From assembly GCA_964397655.1 (NCBI GenBank), contig CAYNKA010000005.1:248001-312000 (forward strand): a DNA stretch of 64,000 nt. Reading direction: 5' to 3'. How positions within the stretch are numbered: the first letter of the stretch is position 1; each line of letters begins with the position of its first letter. Positions 31,891 to 40,550 of the stretch are shown piece by piece. Source of the stretch: CAYNKA01 sp964397655 (lineage in GTDB: Bacteria > Spirochaetota > Spirochaetia > DTKZ01). The notes below the pieces were generated by a model. It saw only the letters and a list, made by a program, of their open reading frames with translations. It made no database searches and was not told where the DNA came from. The translations under genes were made by a program, and so were the position numbers.

Positions 31891-32141
31891 ACTAGCCCTC
31901 GATCGGACGACGCGATGCGNNNNNNNNNNNNNNNNNNNNNNNNNNNNNNNNNNNNNNNNNNNNNNNNNNNNNNNNNNNNNNNNNNNNNNNNNNNNNNNNN
32001 NNNNNNNNNNNNNNNNNNNACGCCCGATCTATCCGACAGGCTGCGTCTTCGCAGCATACTAGCCCTCGATCGGACGACGCGATGCGACGCCCGATCTATC
32101 CGACAGGCTGCGTCTTCGCAGCATACTAGCCCTCGATCGGA
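31891..32141 (-). repeat. 67-bp tandem array repeating the tRNA-Thr 3' end
   Basis: The 16-base start actagccctcgatcgg recurs at 31891, 32058 and 32125, so the period is 67 bp where it can be measured. Each unit holds a 17-base copy of the tRNA-Thr 3' end (14 tRNA bases plus flank) and a 50-base spacer with the hairpin GCTGCG-AAGA-CGCAGC on the tRNA strand. The last copy is the tRNA gene itself. A 100-N gap sits inside the array, and the flanking bases are unit positions 29 and 30, so an unknown number of units is missing. Confidence 0.9.
31920..32019. other. Assembly gap (100 N) within the tRNA-Thr array
   Basis: Exactly 100 Ns. The repeat unit is broken between position 29 and position 30 and resumes in phase, as expected if the assembler collapsed identical units. 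Confidence 0.97.
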
Positions 32142-32200
32142 TTTGAACCGATGACCCCCACCTTACCATGGTGGTGCTCTACCGGCTGAGCTACAAGGGC
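32128..32200 (-). tRNA. tRNA-Thr (GGT)
   Basis: Minus-strand cloverleaf: acceptor GCCCTTG/CGAGGGC (one G-U), D-arm TAGCTCAGCCGGTAGAGC, anticodon stem CCACC/GGTGG with loop ATGGTAA (anticodon GGT), T-arm ATCGGTTCAAATCCGAT, discriminator U. CCA is not encoded. Its 3' end is repeated downstream in the 67-bp array. Confidence 0.95.
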
Positions 32201-32220
32201 GTCTGAAAACGACCTGTCGA

Positions 32221-32249
32221 ACCTACCAGAAGAGAGGCCTTTTGTCAAG
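32221..32249 (-). promoter_or_regulatory. Sigma-70-type promoter of tRNA-Thr
   Basis: TTGACA, 17-base spacer, TAGGTT on the minus strand, 21 bases before the tRNA 5' end. The GC-rich bases at the start site suit a stable-RNA promoter. Confidence 0.8.
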
Positions 32250-32312
32250 GATGCAAGAAGAGACGGTGTCAAGAAGAGACGGAAGGTTTAAAGCGGGAGG
32301 GTGTATGATAAG

Positions 32313-32336
32313 TAAAAGACCATACCCTTGGGTATG
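32313..32336 (-). terminator. Terminator after the SDR gene
   Basis: On the minus strand CATACCC-AA-GGGTATG (7 bp) followed by GTCTTTTACTT, about 30 bases beyond the SDR stop. Closes the Crp-membrane protein-SDR block. Confidence 0.65.
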
Positions 32337-32367
32337 CGGAGGATGCATTCCGAGTCTCAGGATAAAT

Positions 32368-33111
32368 TTACTTTCCGGACAGTTTCTTAAGGGTCATGAG
32401 AAAACCGATCGTCAACCTGCGGATATACGCGTTCTTTTTCCTTTTCATGATCATTTTTTCTATCTTGACAGCCGCCTTCTCTGGACCGACGGTAATCAAC
32501 GGAGGGAATTCATATCCCTCCTCTCTGTCGCTTTGAAACGAAGTCCTCATCAACCCTGGAAAAAATGAACCGACTTGTATGTCGAATTCTTTCAACTCCA
32601 TGCGAAGCCCCTCGGAAAAACGTACTAATGCGGATTTGGTAGCCGAATATATGCTGTTATCAGCAAGGGCAAATTTGCTTGCGATAGAATTGACATTCAG
32701 AATATAAGCTGAAGCACCGAGTTTCAGTAAAGCCAGAAATGCTTTAATGCAATAGAAAGCACCGAAAAAATTGACTTCGAACTGTTTTCTCATCTCCTCA
32801 TTCGACATTTCGCAAGAATTCTTATGAATCGCTATACCCGCGTTATTGATGAGTACGTCGACGCGCTTGCAGGCGTTGCTGATTTCTTCTGCTACACGAT
32901 TTACATCAGCTTCATCAGAAATGTCGCAAACAAAAACCAGAGGCTTTTTGCCGGACAGCTCTTCAATTTCCTCTTGCGTTTTTTCAAGTAGGCTTTTTGT
33001 GCGCGCCAAAAGAATCAGATTTGCATCTTTACGGCACAACCGAAGAGCGATTTCTTTTCCGAGGCCCTTCGATGCGCCGGTAATCACGATATTTTTCTCA
33101 GACAATTTCAT
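32368..33111 (-). CDS. Short-chain dehydrogenase/reductase family oxidoreductase
   Basis: Classical SDR of 247 residues that should use NAD(P)H; the substrate is unknown. The cofactor motif is TGASKGLG at residues about 12-19, followed by LLART, CDIS and NNAG. The catalytic Ser lies in NVNSIAS and the YxxxK pair in YSATK. The last 30 residues are basic with a hydrophobic stretch, which suggests membrane association, as in some lipid-acting SDRs. The start overlaps the preceding small membrane protein gene by four bases, so the two are probably translated together. The DNA is visibly more AT-rich than the genes on either side. Confidence 0.88.
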   Translation of the reverse strand: MKLSEKNIVITGASKGLGKEIALRLCRKDANLILLARTKSLLEKTQEEIEELSGKKPLVFVCDISDEADVNRVAEEISNACKRVDVLINNAGIAIHKNSCEMSNEEMRKQFEVNFFGAFYCIKAFLALLKLGASAYILNVNSIASKFALADNSIYSATKSALVRFSEGLRMELKEFDIQVGSFFPGLMRTSFQSDREEGYEFPPLITVGPEKAAVKIEKMIMKRKKNAYIRRLTIGFLMTLKKLSGK

Positions 33112-33353
33112 ACTTGTCTCCGATCTTCAGGCGGATTTTTTGCCGCCGGCTTTTCTTTGATTACATGGACGATTATGTGAAACAATACCGCGAAGAATCC
33201 GCAGAAAAAACCGCCGGCACTTGTACCGATTACATGGTCCCTCAAATTTTCAGGGAAAGGGAGGATAGAATAGCTGAGTAATGCTGAAATTATTCCGCAC
33301 ATTACACCGCCGATCAAACTGTTTTTAAATACGCTCATGACTCTCTTATTCAT
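33108..33353 (-). CDS. Small membrane protein, unknown function
   Basis: 81 residues from the ATG at 33353, which has AGGAG at the right distance; the longer frame would need a TTG start. Two hydrophobic segments (about residues 9-32 and 45-68) are joined by a charged loop with Pro-Glu-Asn-Leu-Arg-Asp, and a Lys/Pro-rich tail follows. I do not recognise a family. It sits between the Crp-like regulator and the SDR gene, overlapping the latter, so it probably belongs to the same unit. Confidence 0.7.
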   Translation of the reverse strand: MNKRVMSVFKNSLIGGVMCGIISALLSYSILPFPENLRDHVIGTSAGGFFCGFFAVLFHIIVHVIKEKPAAKNPPEDRRQV

Positions 33354-33493
33354 GCTTTTTCTCCTGAACAAGAACTAAATCTTTATTTGTTAGGTGAAAG
33401 ATACAGCAAGCGGAATCTCAGGTCATTGATGTATGTCAAGATCGCGACTTTTCCGAGCGGATTTAAAAATTTCGGGGCATATTCCGAAGAAAA

Positions 33494-34084
33494 TCAGGAT
33501 GGTCTCTTGCTTGCGCGGATCCTGCTGAGCGATTCGGGCGTGATGCCGAGATATGAGGCGATGTGATACTGGCTCAATCTGTTCACGAGATTCGGATAGT
33601 CGTGTAAAAACCGACGGTATCTTTCCCGCGCATCGATCAGCAATAACTCGGATTCTCTTTTTTGGCTCAGAATCAATATCAGCTCCGCCATCTTTCTTGC
33701 GAGAGCCTGCCAACAGGCATGGCTGTTTAAAAGATAATTATACGTATTGTAATCAATTACGATCAGTTTTACGTCTTCAAGCGCCTGGATGTAAATCTCC
33801 GATTGTTCTCTCAGGATGAAAGGCTTGTATGCGACGGCGACGGTTCCTTCCATGCAGAAATGCTTGTTGATTTCTCTCCCGGAATCGTCAATATAGAAAA
33901 GGCGGAGAAGGCCTGAAATGACAAAACCGAGGCGGTCCGGAATATCGCCGGCCCGCAAAAGATACTCGTTTTTTTCAAGGCGGATAGTTTTTTTCAGTTT
34001 GAAGAATTTTCGGAGTTCTTCTCTCGGAATCCCTCCGGCAAGATCCATCGAGTCGACGAGATCAAGGAGATAATTCGATCCCAT
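33494..34084 (-). CDS. Crp/Fnr-family transcriptional regulator
   Basis: 196 residues. The N-terminal cyclic-nucleotide-binding fold is visible (RLEKNEYLLRAGDIPDRLGF, then VISGLLRLFYIDDSGREIN). The C-terminal helix-turn-helix is short and reads SQYHIASYLGITPESLSRI, the Crp pattern. No cysteine cluster for an Fe-S centre is seen, so it is not an Fnr-type oxygen sensor. Such regulators often act on neighbouring genes; the small membrane protein and SDR gene downstream are the natural candidates. A TTGACC-17-TGTAAT promoter lies so close to the ATG that the mRNA may be leaderless. Confidence 0.88.
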   Translation of the reverse strand: MGSNYLLDLVDSMDLAGGIPREELRKFFKLKKTIRLEKNEYLLRAGDIPDRLGFVISGLLRLFYIDDSGREINKHFCMEGTVAVAYKPFILREQSEIYIQALEDVKLIVIDYNTYNYLLNSHACWQALARKMAELILILSQKRESELLLIDARERYRRFLHDYPNLVNRLSQYHIASYLGITPESLSRIRASKRPS

Positions 34085-34089
34085 GATTG

Positions 34090-34118
34090 ATTACATAATT
34101 TTTTTCGGTTCCGGTCAA
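34090..34118 (-). promoter_or_regulatory. Candidate promoter of the Crp-like gene (leaderless geometry)
   Basis: TTGACC, 17-base spacer, TGTAAT, then only five bases to the ATG at 34084. Either transcription starts at the ATG or the annotated start is too early; no ribosome-binding site precedes the ATG. Confidence 0.6.
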
Positions 34119-34259
34119 TGAAGGACCCCGGAGCAGGTCCGGTGTATGGACCCCCGCCTGCCAATCAAATTTCCAGTCTACCAGGAGCGGATCGAAGCCG
34201 AAGCAAACCAGCCCGAACTTCATTTTGGAGATTTTTTTTTAATTTGACGTCTTCTTCTC

Positions 34260-34289
34260 TTGCCCCGGAACACCGTCTCCCACTATATT
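34260..34289 (+). promoter_or_regulatory. Candidate promoter of the DHOD-like gene
   Basis: TTGCCC, 18-base spacer, TATATT on the plus strand, about 65 bases before the ATG at 34356. The intergenic stretch 34119-34259 contains an unexplained T9 run near 34233 but no gene that I can see. Confidence 0.55.
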
Positions 34290-34355
34290 TGTAGGGTAAT
34301 CGTCCCGTATTCGAGAAACGATAACAAAAATTGCCTGCTTGAAAGGAAGGAACTT

Positions 34356-35336
34356 ATGGTTGATCTGACCGTACGCTATCTGGGGATTCCCCTACGTTCG
34401 CCTATCGTCGTTTCGAGCTCGTCCCTCACCGGAACGGTGCAGGGCGTGAAGAAATGCGCCGACTCCGGCGCCGGCGCCGTAGTGCTCAAGTCCCTCTTCG
34501 AGGAGCAGATCGAGGCCGAAATGAAGCAGCCCGGCGTCGCGGAAACCCAACACCCCGAGGCGGACGATTATTTCGAGACGATGGGAAAATACATCGGCCC
34601 GTCCGACTATCTGAAGCTCATCGAGGAGACGAAAAACTCGGTCTCCATCCCGGTGTTCGCGAGCCTGAACTGCGTTTCCGACTCCTGGTGGTCAAGGTAC
34701 GCCGAGCAGATCGAGAAGGCAGGCGCGGACGGCATAGAACTCAACATAGCCCTCATGCCGAGGGACGCGGAGGAAACCGCGGAACAAGCGGAAAGCCGCT
34801 TCATCGAAATCGTCCGCAAGGTCCGGGCCGCAACGAAGCTCCCGATCGCGGTGAAGATCGGGCCCTATTTCACCGCTCTCCCCCACATGGCCGAGAAGAT
34901 CAAGAAGGCGGGAGCCTCGGGACTCGTGCTCTTCAATCGGTTCTACCAGATGGACATCGACGTAGATTCCCTCAAGCTAAAGCCTGGTTACCAGTTTTCA
35001 TCGCCCGTCGAACTCTACACATCCCTCAGGTGGATATCCATCCTGAGCGGCCAGATCGAGGACTGCGATTTTTCGGCCTCAACCGGGGTTCACGACGGAA
35101 AGAGCGTGATCAAGCAGATCCTCGCCGGCGCCACCACGGTTCAGGTGTGCTCGGCCCTCTTCCAGAAGGGCGTCGGTGAGATTAGGACGATGCTGAACGA
35201 GATGGAAGCCTGGATGAATGACCACGGTTTCATTTCGATCACCGATTTCCGGGGCAAGCTCACCCAGATCGGGAGCGAAGAGCCGGAGACGTACGAAAGG
35301 CTCCAATACGTGAAGGCGTTGACCGGGATCGGCTGA
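34356..35336 (+). CDS. Dihydroorotate dehydrogenase-like flavoprotein
   Basis: 326-residue TIM-barrel protein of the dihydroorotate dehydrogenase family. The start MVDLTVRYLGIPLRSPIVVS followed by SSSLTGT is typical of the 'DHOD-like' group that many anaerobes carry beside genuine PyrD; later signatures include DSGAGAVVLKSLFEEQ, ADGIELNIALMP, LPIAVKIGPYFTA and AGATTVQVCSALFQKG. The ATG at 34356 follows AAAGGAAGG, so the 32 extra codons upstream are rejected. The group's true substrate is not established; pyrimidine synthesis is one option. It is followed 13 bases later by the histidine kinase gene. Confidence 0.85.
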   Translation: MVDLTVRYLGIPLRSPIVVSSSSLTGTVQGVKKCADSGAGAVVLKSLFEEQIEAEMKQPGVAETQHPEADDYFETMGKYIGPSDYLKLIEETKNSVSIPVFASLNCVSDSWWSRYAEQIEKAGADGIELNIALMPRDAEETAEQAESRFIEIVRKVRAATKLPIAVKIGPYFTALPHMAEKIKKAGASGLVLFNRFYQMDIDVDSLKLKPGYQFSSPVELYTSLRWISILSGQIEDCDFSASTGVHDGKSVIKQILAGATTVQVCSALFQKGVGEIRTMLNEMEAWMNDHGFISITDFRGKLTQIGSEEPETYERLQYVKALTGIG

Positions 35337-35349
35337 GGGTTCTCGCGTC

Positions 35350-38082
35350 ATGATCGGGTCTCCACGTTTGCAGTTCTTCCTGCTCACGGGCGGAAGCATG
35401 CTGTCCGCCCTCATTTCTCGTTTTCTCCTTCCGAATGCCTTCGCCCACCATTTGTTCACCGTCTGGAGCATTCCCCTGGGCTGGTTTCTGGAACCGGTCC
35501 GGGCAGTCGCCGCCTTCGCCGTCTTCGCCCTATCCTATGCCGCTCTCAACTTGGATCGGGGACTCCCGGTCGATTTGGCGATCGAGACGTTCGAGGCCTT
35601 GCTCGTGCTCGGCGCTGTCAGTTGGATTCGCGGCCTCAACCGAAAGCTCCTTCGCGACCGGACCTACTACAGCCTCCTGGAGGAAAACGTCTACAGCATG
35701 TTCGCGGCGACCCCGGTCGGGTTCGCCATAATCAACGAGCACGGGTCGTTCGATTTCGTGAATCCCTTCTTCTGCAGAATGTTCGGATACAAAGCGTCCG
35801 AACTCACGGGCCGGAGCTACGAGGCGATCGTCCCGCCGGAGAAGATAGGGGAATTCCGGGAATTCCACAGGAAGGTGATCGAAGGACTCAACGAGCTCAC
35901 CGGCGAATGGACGGTATTGAAGAACGGAGGAGAAACCATCACGATCCTGTCGAGATCCATCCGGATAATCGGCAAGGACGGAAGGCCTAAGCGAGCGAGC
36001 TTCGTCATCGACATCACCGACAGGAAGCGAACAGAGGATCAAATGGCCTACCTCGCGACGTTTCCCGAGCAGAATCCCGATCCTGTGATCGAGTTCACCA
36101 GCGAGAAGGATATCGTCTACAGCAACTCGGCCGCTCGGGAAAGATTCCCGGATCTCGGCGACAATCCCGATCATCCCTTCCTCTCGAACTTGGATCCCAT
36201 CCTTTTTTTATTGAAGGAATACGACCAGAAGCGGGCCGTCCGGGAAATACGGATCAACGGGAGATACTACATTCAGACCTTCGCGCAGGTCACGAACGGC
36301 ACGAACGTCCGCATGTACTCGCACGACATCACCGATTTCCGTCGAGCACAGGACGAAATGAGGAAGCTCTCCATCGCCATCCAGCAGACCTCGAACGCGG
36401 TAATCGTGACCGACATTCAGGGCAACATCGAGTTCGTCAATCCTTCGTTCGAGAAGATAACCGGATACTCGAAGGATGAGACGCTCGGGAAGAATCCCCG
36501 CATCCTGAAGAGCGAAATGTATTCCCGGAGCCATTACGAGCGCATGTGGGAGACGCTCGCTTCGGGGGAACCCTGGTTCGGGGAATTCCACAACAGGAAA
36601 AAGGACGGCTCCTACTACTGGGCAGAAGCCCACATCACGCCGATCAAGAACTCCGAAGGCCGAATCGTGAGCTACCTCGGCATCCAGGAGGACGTGACGG
36701 AACGAAAAAGGATGTTGGAAGCCTTGAAACTTTCGCGGGAGGAAGCCGAACGCGCGAACCGGTTGAAGGGAGAATTCCTCGCCACCGTTTCCCACGAAAT
36801 CAGGACCCCCATGAACGCCATCATCGGGTTCACCTCGCTGCTTTCCGAGGAAGAGACCGATCCGGACAAGCAGGAAAAGCTCAAGATCATCAACCAGGCC
36901 ACGCAGAGGCTCCTGGATCTCATCAACGACATCCTCGATTACTCCAAGATCGAGGCGGGAAAGCTCAAGCTGGACGTCTCACGGTTCGACGTCTCGGACC
37001 TCGTGGATTCCCTCCATCTGCTGTTCTCCCCCAAGGCCGAGGAAAAGGGCCTCGAGTTCCGCGTGCGGAAGACCGGGGATTTCCCGGCGGAAATCCTGGG
37101 CGACGAGCACAAGACGTCCCAGGTCATTCAGAATCTTCTCAGCAACGCCATCAAATTCACGAGCAGGGGCAGCGTCGTCGTCGACTGCAGCAGGGAATCG
37201 GACTTCGTCAGGATCGACGTCACCGACACGGGGATCGGCATTCCGGCTAAGAGACTGGAGAGCATATTCCTCCCGTTCGAGCAGGCATCGTCCTCCACGA
37301 ACAGAAAATACGGCGGCTCGGGCCTGGGACTCACCATCAGCGCGAACCTGGCGAGCCTCATGGGGGGCGATCTCACGGTGAAGAGCGCGGAAGGCGAGGG
37401 CTCGACCTTCACCTTCCGGTTCCCGGTCAAGGCGGAGCCGAAGGCCTCCGGTCCGGGCGAATCGCCGCACCCGACGGAAGGCGCGGATATTAAGCTCAGG
37501 CATCTCCACATCCGCGCCCTCGTCGCCGCCGCGGACGAGAGGGGGCGGTTCCTCCTGAAGGACCTCCTGGAAGAGAACGGGATCGCATGCGACTGCGTCG
37601 CCGGCGAGGGGGAGATGCTGAAGCGGCTCGAGGGATCTAAGTACGATCTCCTGATCATCGACGATTCCCCTGCGTCCGTCGAGGATGCACGGATCGTGGA
37701 GCGGATCCGGAGCCGTTCGGCGTGGAACGATCTCGTGATCGTCTCCACGAGCGCCGGTGCGGATTTCCTCCTGAGAAAGCCCTGCGAAGCTTCCGAATTC
37801 AGGGAAACCATGGAATCGGCCGTCGAAAAGATACGGGCGATCCGGGAAACGCGAGACGACGACGGAACGCCGGACTCGATCGACATCATCGCCGCCTTGA
37901 GGGAAAATCTCTCCATCTTTTCGCCCCGCCGCCTCCTTTCCGTCGCGGAGGCCGTCGAGAAGAGGCAAAAGAACGCCGCCGACCGCGGCATGGCCGAAAG
38001 ACTCAAGGCCGCCGCCGCCCAGTTCGACTTCGAGGCCCTGGAGTCGATCATTTCGGCGCTCGAAAAGGAAAATCATGACTGA
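35350..38082 (+). CDS. Multi-PAS hybrid sensor histidine kinase
   Basis: 910 residues. Two or three membrane segments occupy the first 100 residues; PAS-like domains follow at about 110-230, 245-335 and 340-465 (NGVV-type motifs such as VTDIQGNIEFVNPSFEKITG). The kinase core shows the H-box SHEIRTPMNAIIGF (His 482), N-box NAIKFTS (Asn 599), G1 DTGIGIP (Asp 626) and G2 GGSGLGLTIS. A receiver-like domain (about 715-825) keeps a candidate Asp at 771-772 (LLIIDDS) and a Lys-Pro, but lacks the usual N-terminal acidic pair in the standard form, so it may not accept phosphate. The C-terminal 70 residues are helical. It overlaps the HD-GYP regulator by eight bases, so that is its likely partner. Confidence 0.92.
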   Translation: MIGSPRLQFFLLTGGSMLSALISRFLLPNAFAHHLFTVWSIPLGWFLEPVRAVAAFAVFALSYAALNLDRGLPVDLAIETFEALLVLGAVSWIRGLNRKLLRDRTYYSLLEENVYSMFAATPVGFAIINEHGSFDFVNPFFCRMFGYKASELTGRSYEAIVPPEKIGEFREFHRKVIEGLNELTGEWTVLKNGGETITILSRSIRIIGKDGRPKRASFVIDITDRKRTEDQMAYLATFPEQNPDPVIEFTSEKDIVYSNSAARERFPDLGDNPDHPFLSNLDPILFLLKEYDQKRAVREIRINGRYYIQTFAQVTNGTNVRMYSHDITDFRRAQDEMRKLSIAIQQTSNAVIVTDIQGNIEFVNPSFEKITGYSKDETLGKNPRILKSEMYSRSHYERMWETLASGEPWFGEFHNRKKDGSYYWAEAHITPIKNSEGRIVSYLGIQEDVTERKRMLEALKLSREEAERANRLKGEFLATVSHEIRTPMNAIIGFTSLLSEEETDPDKQEKLKIINQATQRLLDLINDILDYSKIEAGKLKLDVSRFDVSDLVDSLHLLFSPKAEEKGLEFRVRKTGDFPAEILGDEHKTSQVIQNLLSNAIKFTSRGSVVVDCSRESDFVRIDVTDTGIGIPAKRLESIFLPFEQASSSTNRKYGGSGLGLTISANLASLMGGDLTVKSAEGEGSTFTFRFPVKAEPKASGPGESPHPTEGADIKLRHLHIRALVAAADERGRFLLKDLLEENGIACDCVAGEGEMLKRLEGSKYDLLIIDDSPASVEDARIVERIRSRSAWNDLVIVSTSAGADFLLRKPCEASEFRETMESAVEKIRAIRETRDDDGTPDSIDIIAALRENLSIFSPRRLLSVAEAVEKRQKNAADRGMAERLKAAAAQFDFEALESIISALEKENHD

Positions 38083-39094
38083 ATCGAAAGCGAAAGTGCT
38101 CATCGTGGACGACCTGCCGGAGAACCGCAGGCTGCTCGCCACGATAGTCGCGAAATACACCGACTACGAAGTTTCCCTGGCCAAGGACGGAAGATCGGTG
38201 ATCGAGGGCATCGAACGCGACCTCCCGGACATCATCCTCCTGGACATCATGATGCCGGAAATGGACGGCTACGAGGTGGCAACCCGCCTGCGCCTCAACC
38301 CGGCGACCATGAACATCCCGATCGTCTTCATCACCGCCTTGGACAAGATCGAGGACAAGATGAAGGCGTTCGACATCGGGGCCGTGGACTACATCGTGAA
38401 GCCGTTCAACCCGAAGGAAGTCCTCAAGCGGTTGAACACGCATATCGAACTCAAGAAATACCGCGACCAGCTCGAGAGCGAGATCAGGTCCAGGACCGCA
38501 GAGATCGAGCAGATCAACGGGGTCCTGATCTCGGCCCTGGAATCCGCGAATTATTACAACGACGACAACACCGGCAATCACATCAAGCGGGTCTCGCGCT
38601 ATTCCCGGGTTCTCGCTGAAAACCTCGGACTCCCTTCGGGGAAATCGAACGAGATCTACCGGTACGCCTCGCTTCACGACATCGGCAAGATCGGGATTCC
38701 GAACCTCATCCTGAAAAAGCCAGATGCCCTCACGGCCGAGGAACGGATCAGGATGCAGGACCATACGGTCATCGGGTTCAGGATGATCAACCTACCGGGA
38801 GTTCCCGACACCGCGAAGAACATCATTCTCCACCATCACGAAAAGTGGGACGGGACGGGATACCCGCGGGGGCTCATGGGAAGGGAGATCCCGGTCGAGG
38901 CGAGGATCGTCGCACTCGCGGACGTCTACGACGCCCTGCGCACCGCCCGTCCCTACAAGCCGCCGTTCTCGGAAGACGACACCCACAGGATCCTCGTCGA
39001 ATCCTCCGGAACCCATTTCGATCCCCTGGTCGTCGAGGCCTACAAGAACGGTCGGGAGCTGTTCCGGAAGATCTACGACGGATTCAAGGAGTGA
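38075..39094 (+). CDS. Response regulator with HD-GYP domain (c-di-GMP phosphodiesterase)
   Basis: 339 residues. The receiver domain has the acidic pair at VLIVDDLP and phospho-acceptor Asp 57 (ILLDIMMPEMDG), with Lys in DYIVKPFNP. A coiled linker leads to the HD-GYP domain: HDIGKIGIP around residue 201 (catalytic His-Asp), HHHEKWDGTGYPRGL (the GYP signature is intact), then RIVALADVYDALRTARPYK. HD-GYP enzymes of this RpfG class hydrolyse c-di-GMP; activity is inferred from the complete motifs. The start overlaps the kinase stop by eight bases. It ends 22 bases inside the convergent FAD gene. Confidence 0.95.
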   Translation: MTESKAKVLIVDDLPENRRLLATIVAKYTDYEVSLAKDGRSVIEGIERDLPDIILLDIMMPEMDGYEVATRLRLNPATMNIPIVFITALDKIEDKMKAFDIGAVDYIVKPFNPKEVLKRLNTHIELKKYRDQLESEIRSRTAEIEQINGVLISALESANYYNDDNTGNHIKRVSRYSRVLAENLGLPSGKSNEIYRYASLHDIGKIGIPNLILKKPDALTAEERIRMQDHTVIGFRMINLPGVPDTAKNIILHHHEKWDGTGYPRGLMGREIPVEARIVALADVYDALRTARPYKPPFSEDDTHRILVESSGTHFDPLVVEAYKNGRELFRKIYDGFKE

Positions 39095-40377
39095 GCCGGG
39101 AGGGGCTCTCCGAGTATGCCCATCGCGGCCCTGATGCCGCTGGCCCACGCCCCGGTGATGCCCCGGCTGGTACCGGCTCCGTCGCCGATCAGATACAGGC
39201 CTTCCAGGGCCCGGAAGTAGGAATCCCGGAACTCGGGTTTGTTCGCGTAGAGCTTGATCTCCGGATAATACATGATGGTGCTCGGATGAAGAATGCCGGG
39301 AACTATGGTATCGAGGAGCTTCATCGCCTTCCAGATTCCCCGTAGGATCTTCGCCGGCACGGCCAGGCTTATGTCTCCCGGCGTGCAGCGCAGCGTAGGT
39401 TCGAAGTGGTAGAGGTCGCCCGTGAAGGATTCCTCCTTCGAGCGCTTCCCGAGCCGGAAGTCCCCCACGCGCTGCATGATGGGACGCCCTCCTCCCATGA
39501 GCATCGCCTGGAGCCCGAGCATTTCCGCGAACCGCTGACCGCTCGCGAGAGGCTCGGTGAAGGTCACGGTCTTGAGCATGGCGAAGTTGACGAGGTCGTT
39601 CACCCTGCTCGCCTCGGAATACGCGTGTCCGTTCACCGAGTAGTAACGGTCGTTCGCCGGGGTCACGTACCGTTCCTGGACCACGAATGCCCGAACCGAG
39701 TTCGTGCAGAAGGTCCTGACCCGATCCGGAAAGAGGAATTTCGGATCGTAGTAGTCGCGTACGATCGGGTAATGGTCCATGGTGCTTTCGATCCTGATTC
39801 CGATATCCACGACATGGTCCACGAAGGGAATGCCGGCCTTCTCCATCACGCCCTGAAGGAAGCGGAATCCCTGCCGGCCCGGTGCTAGGACGAGGTCTCC
39901 GTAAGCGTAGGTTCCCTTGTCGGTCTCGAGGATCCTCCGTTCCGCGTCGACCGCGAGGGCGTTTTCCTCCAGTCGGAAGTCCGCCCCGCGGTTCCCGAGT
40001 TCCGCGACGAGCCGCTTTATGAGAAGGAGGCCGCCGTCGGTGCCGAGGTGCGACTGCCTGACGTCCAAGAGCTGGACTCCGAGGTTTTCCGCCCTGCGGG
40101 TGTAGACCGACAGGTTGCGCTTTTCCATGATGGAAGGATGAAGGTCCTCGATGACTCGTTCGAGGAAGGAATCGGCCTCGTTCTTGGTCCAGTACTCCGA
40201 CGGGAATCCGATGGGATAGGTGAAATTCATCTTGCAGTCGTTTCTGAGCCCTCCGGAGGAGATCTTCTCTCGGTCGATGAGAAGAATTCGGCGCTTGTTA
40301 CCTCGGGAGGTCAGGTACATCGCCGCGCCGAGTCCGGCCGGTCCCGTACCAACGACGACGACATCGTACTTGGTCAT
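39073..40377 (-). CDS. FAD-dependent oxidoreductase (COG2509-like)
   Basis: 434-residue flavoprotein. The N-terminus has the dinucleotide-binding motif GTGPAGLGAAMYL, and the C-terminus the FAD-binding segment LYLIGDGAGTSRGITGAWAS. Mid-protein segments (PGRQGFRFLQGVM, VDIGIRIEST) suggest the uncharacterised COG2509 dehydrogenase family, whose reaction is not known to me. A cysteine near residue 48 (NDCKMNF) is present. The 3' end overlaps the HD-GYP gene on the other strand by 22 bases. A possible leaderless promoter (TAGAGT eight bases before the ATG) has only a weak -35. Confidence 0.85.
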   Translation of the reverse strand: MTKYDVVVVGTGPAGLGAAMYLTSRGNKRRILLIDREKISSGGLRNDCKMNFTYPIGFPSEYWTKNEADSFLERVIEDLHPSIMEKRNLSVYTRRAENLGVQLLDVRQSHLGTDGGLLLIKRLVAELGNRGADFRLEENALAVDAERRILETDKGTYAYGDLVLAPGRQGFRFLQGVMEKAGIPFVDHVVDIGIRIESTMDHYPIVRDYYDPKFLFPDRVRTFCTNSVRAFVVQERYVTPANDRYYSVNGHAYSEASRVNDLVNFAMLKTVTFTEPLASGQRFAEMLGLQAMLMGGGRPIMQRVGDFRLGKRSKEESFTGDLYHFEPTLRCTPGDISLAVPAKILRGIWKAMKLLDTIVPGILHPSTIMYYPEIKLYANKPEFRDSYFRALEGLYLIGDGAGTSRGITGAWASGIRAAMGILGEPLPAHSLNPS

Positions 40378-40446
40378 GACGGATTACTCTACCGATTTTC
40401 CTTCGCTTGTTCCAGAGATCCGGATCGACGGTCTTCGGAAACGCCT

Positions 40447-40494
40447 CTCTCCGGAAACCTCTCCGGAAACCTCTCCGGAAACCTCTCCGGAAAC
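40447..40494 (+). repeat. Four exact 12-bp tandem repeats
   Basis: The unit ctctccggaaac occurs four times in a row, with degenerate copies on either side. It lies in the gap between divergent genes and directly abuts the -35 box of the secreted-protein promoter. Confidence 0.92.
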
Positions 40495-40500
40495 CCCTCC

Positions 40501-40529
40501 TTGTCAAAAAATTCCCGTTGCCTCATACT
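40501..40529 (+). promoter_or_regulatory. Promoter of the secreted-protein gene
   Basis: TTGTCA, 17-base spacer, CATACT, about 22 bases before the ATG. The 12-bp repeats lie immediately upstream. Confidence 0.65.
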
Positions 40530-40550
40530 GTGGCCGGGAGGCCGAGCCTC

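Noticed and set aside
31891..32141. CRISPR array
   Set aside because: The spacers are identical rather than unique and the repeat equals a tRNA 3' end, so it is a tandem duplication.
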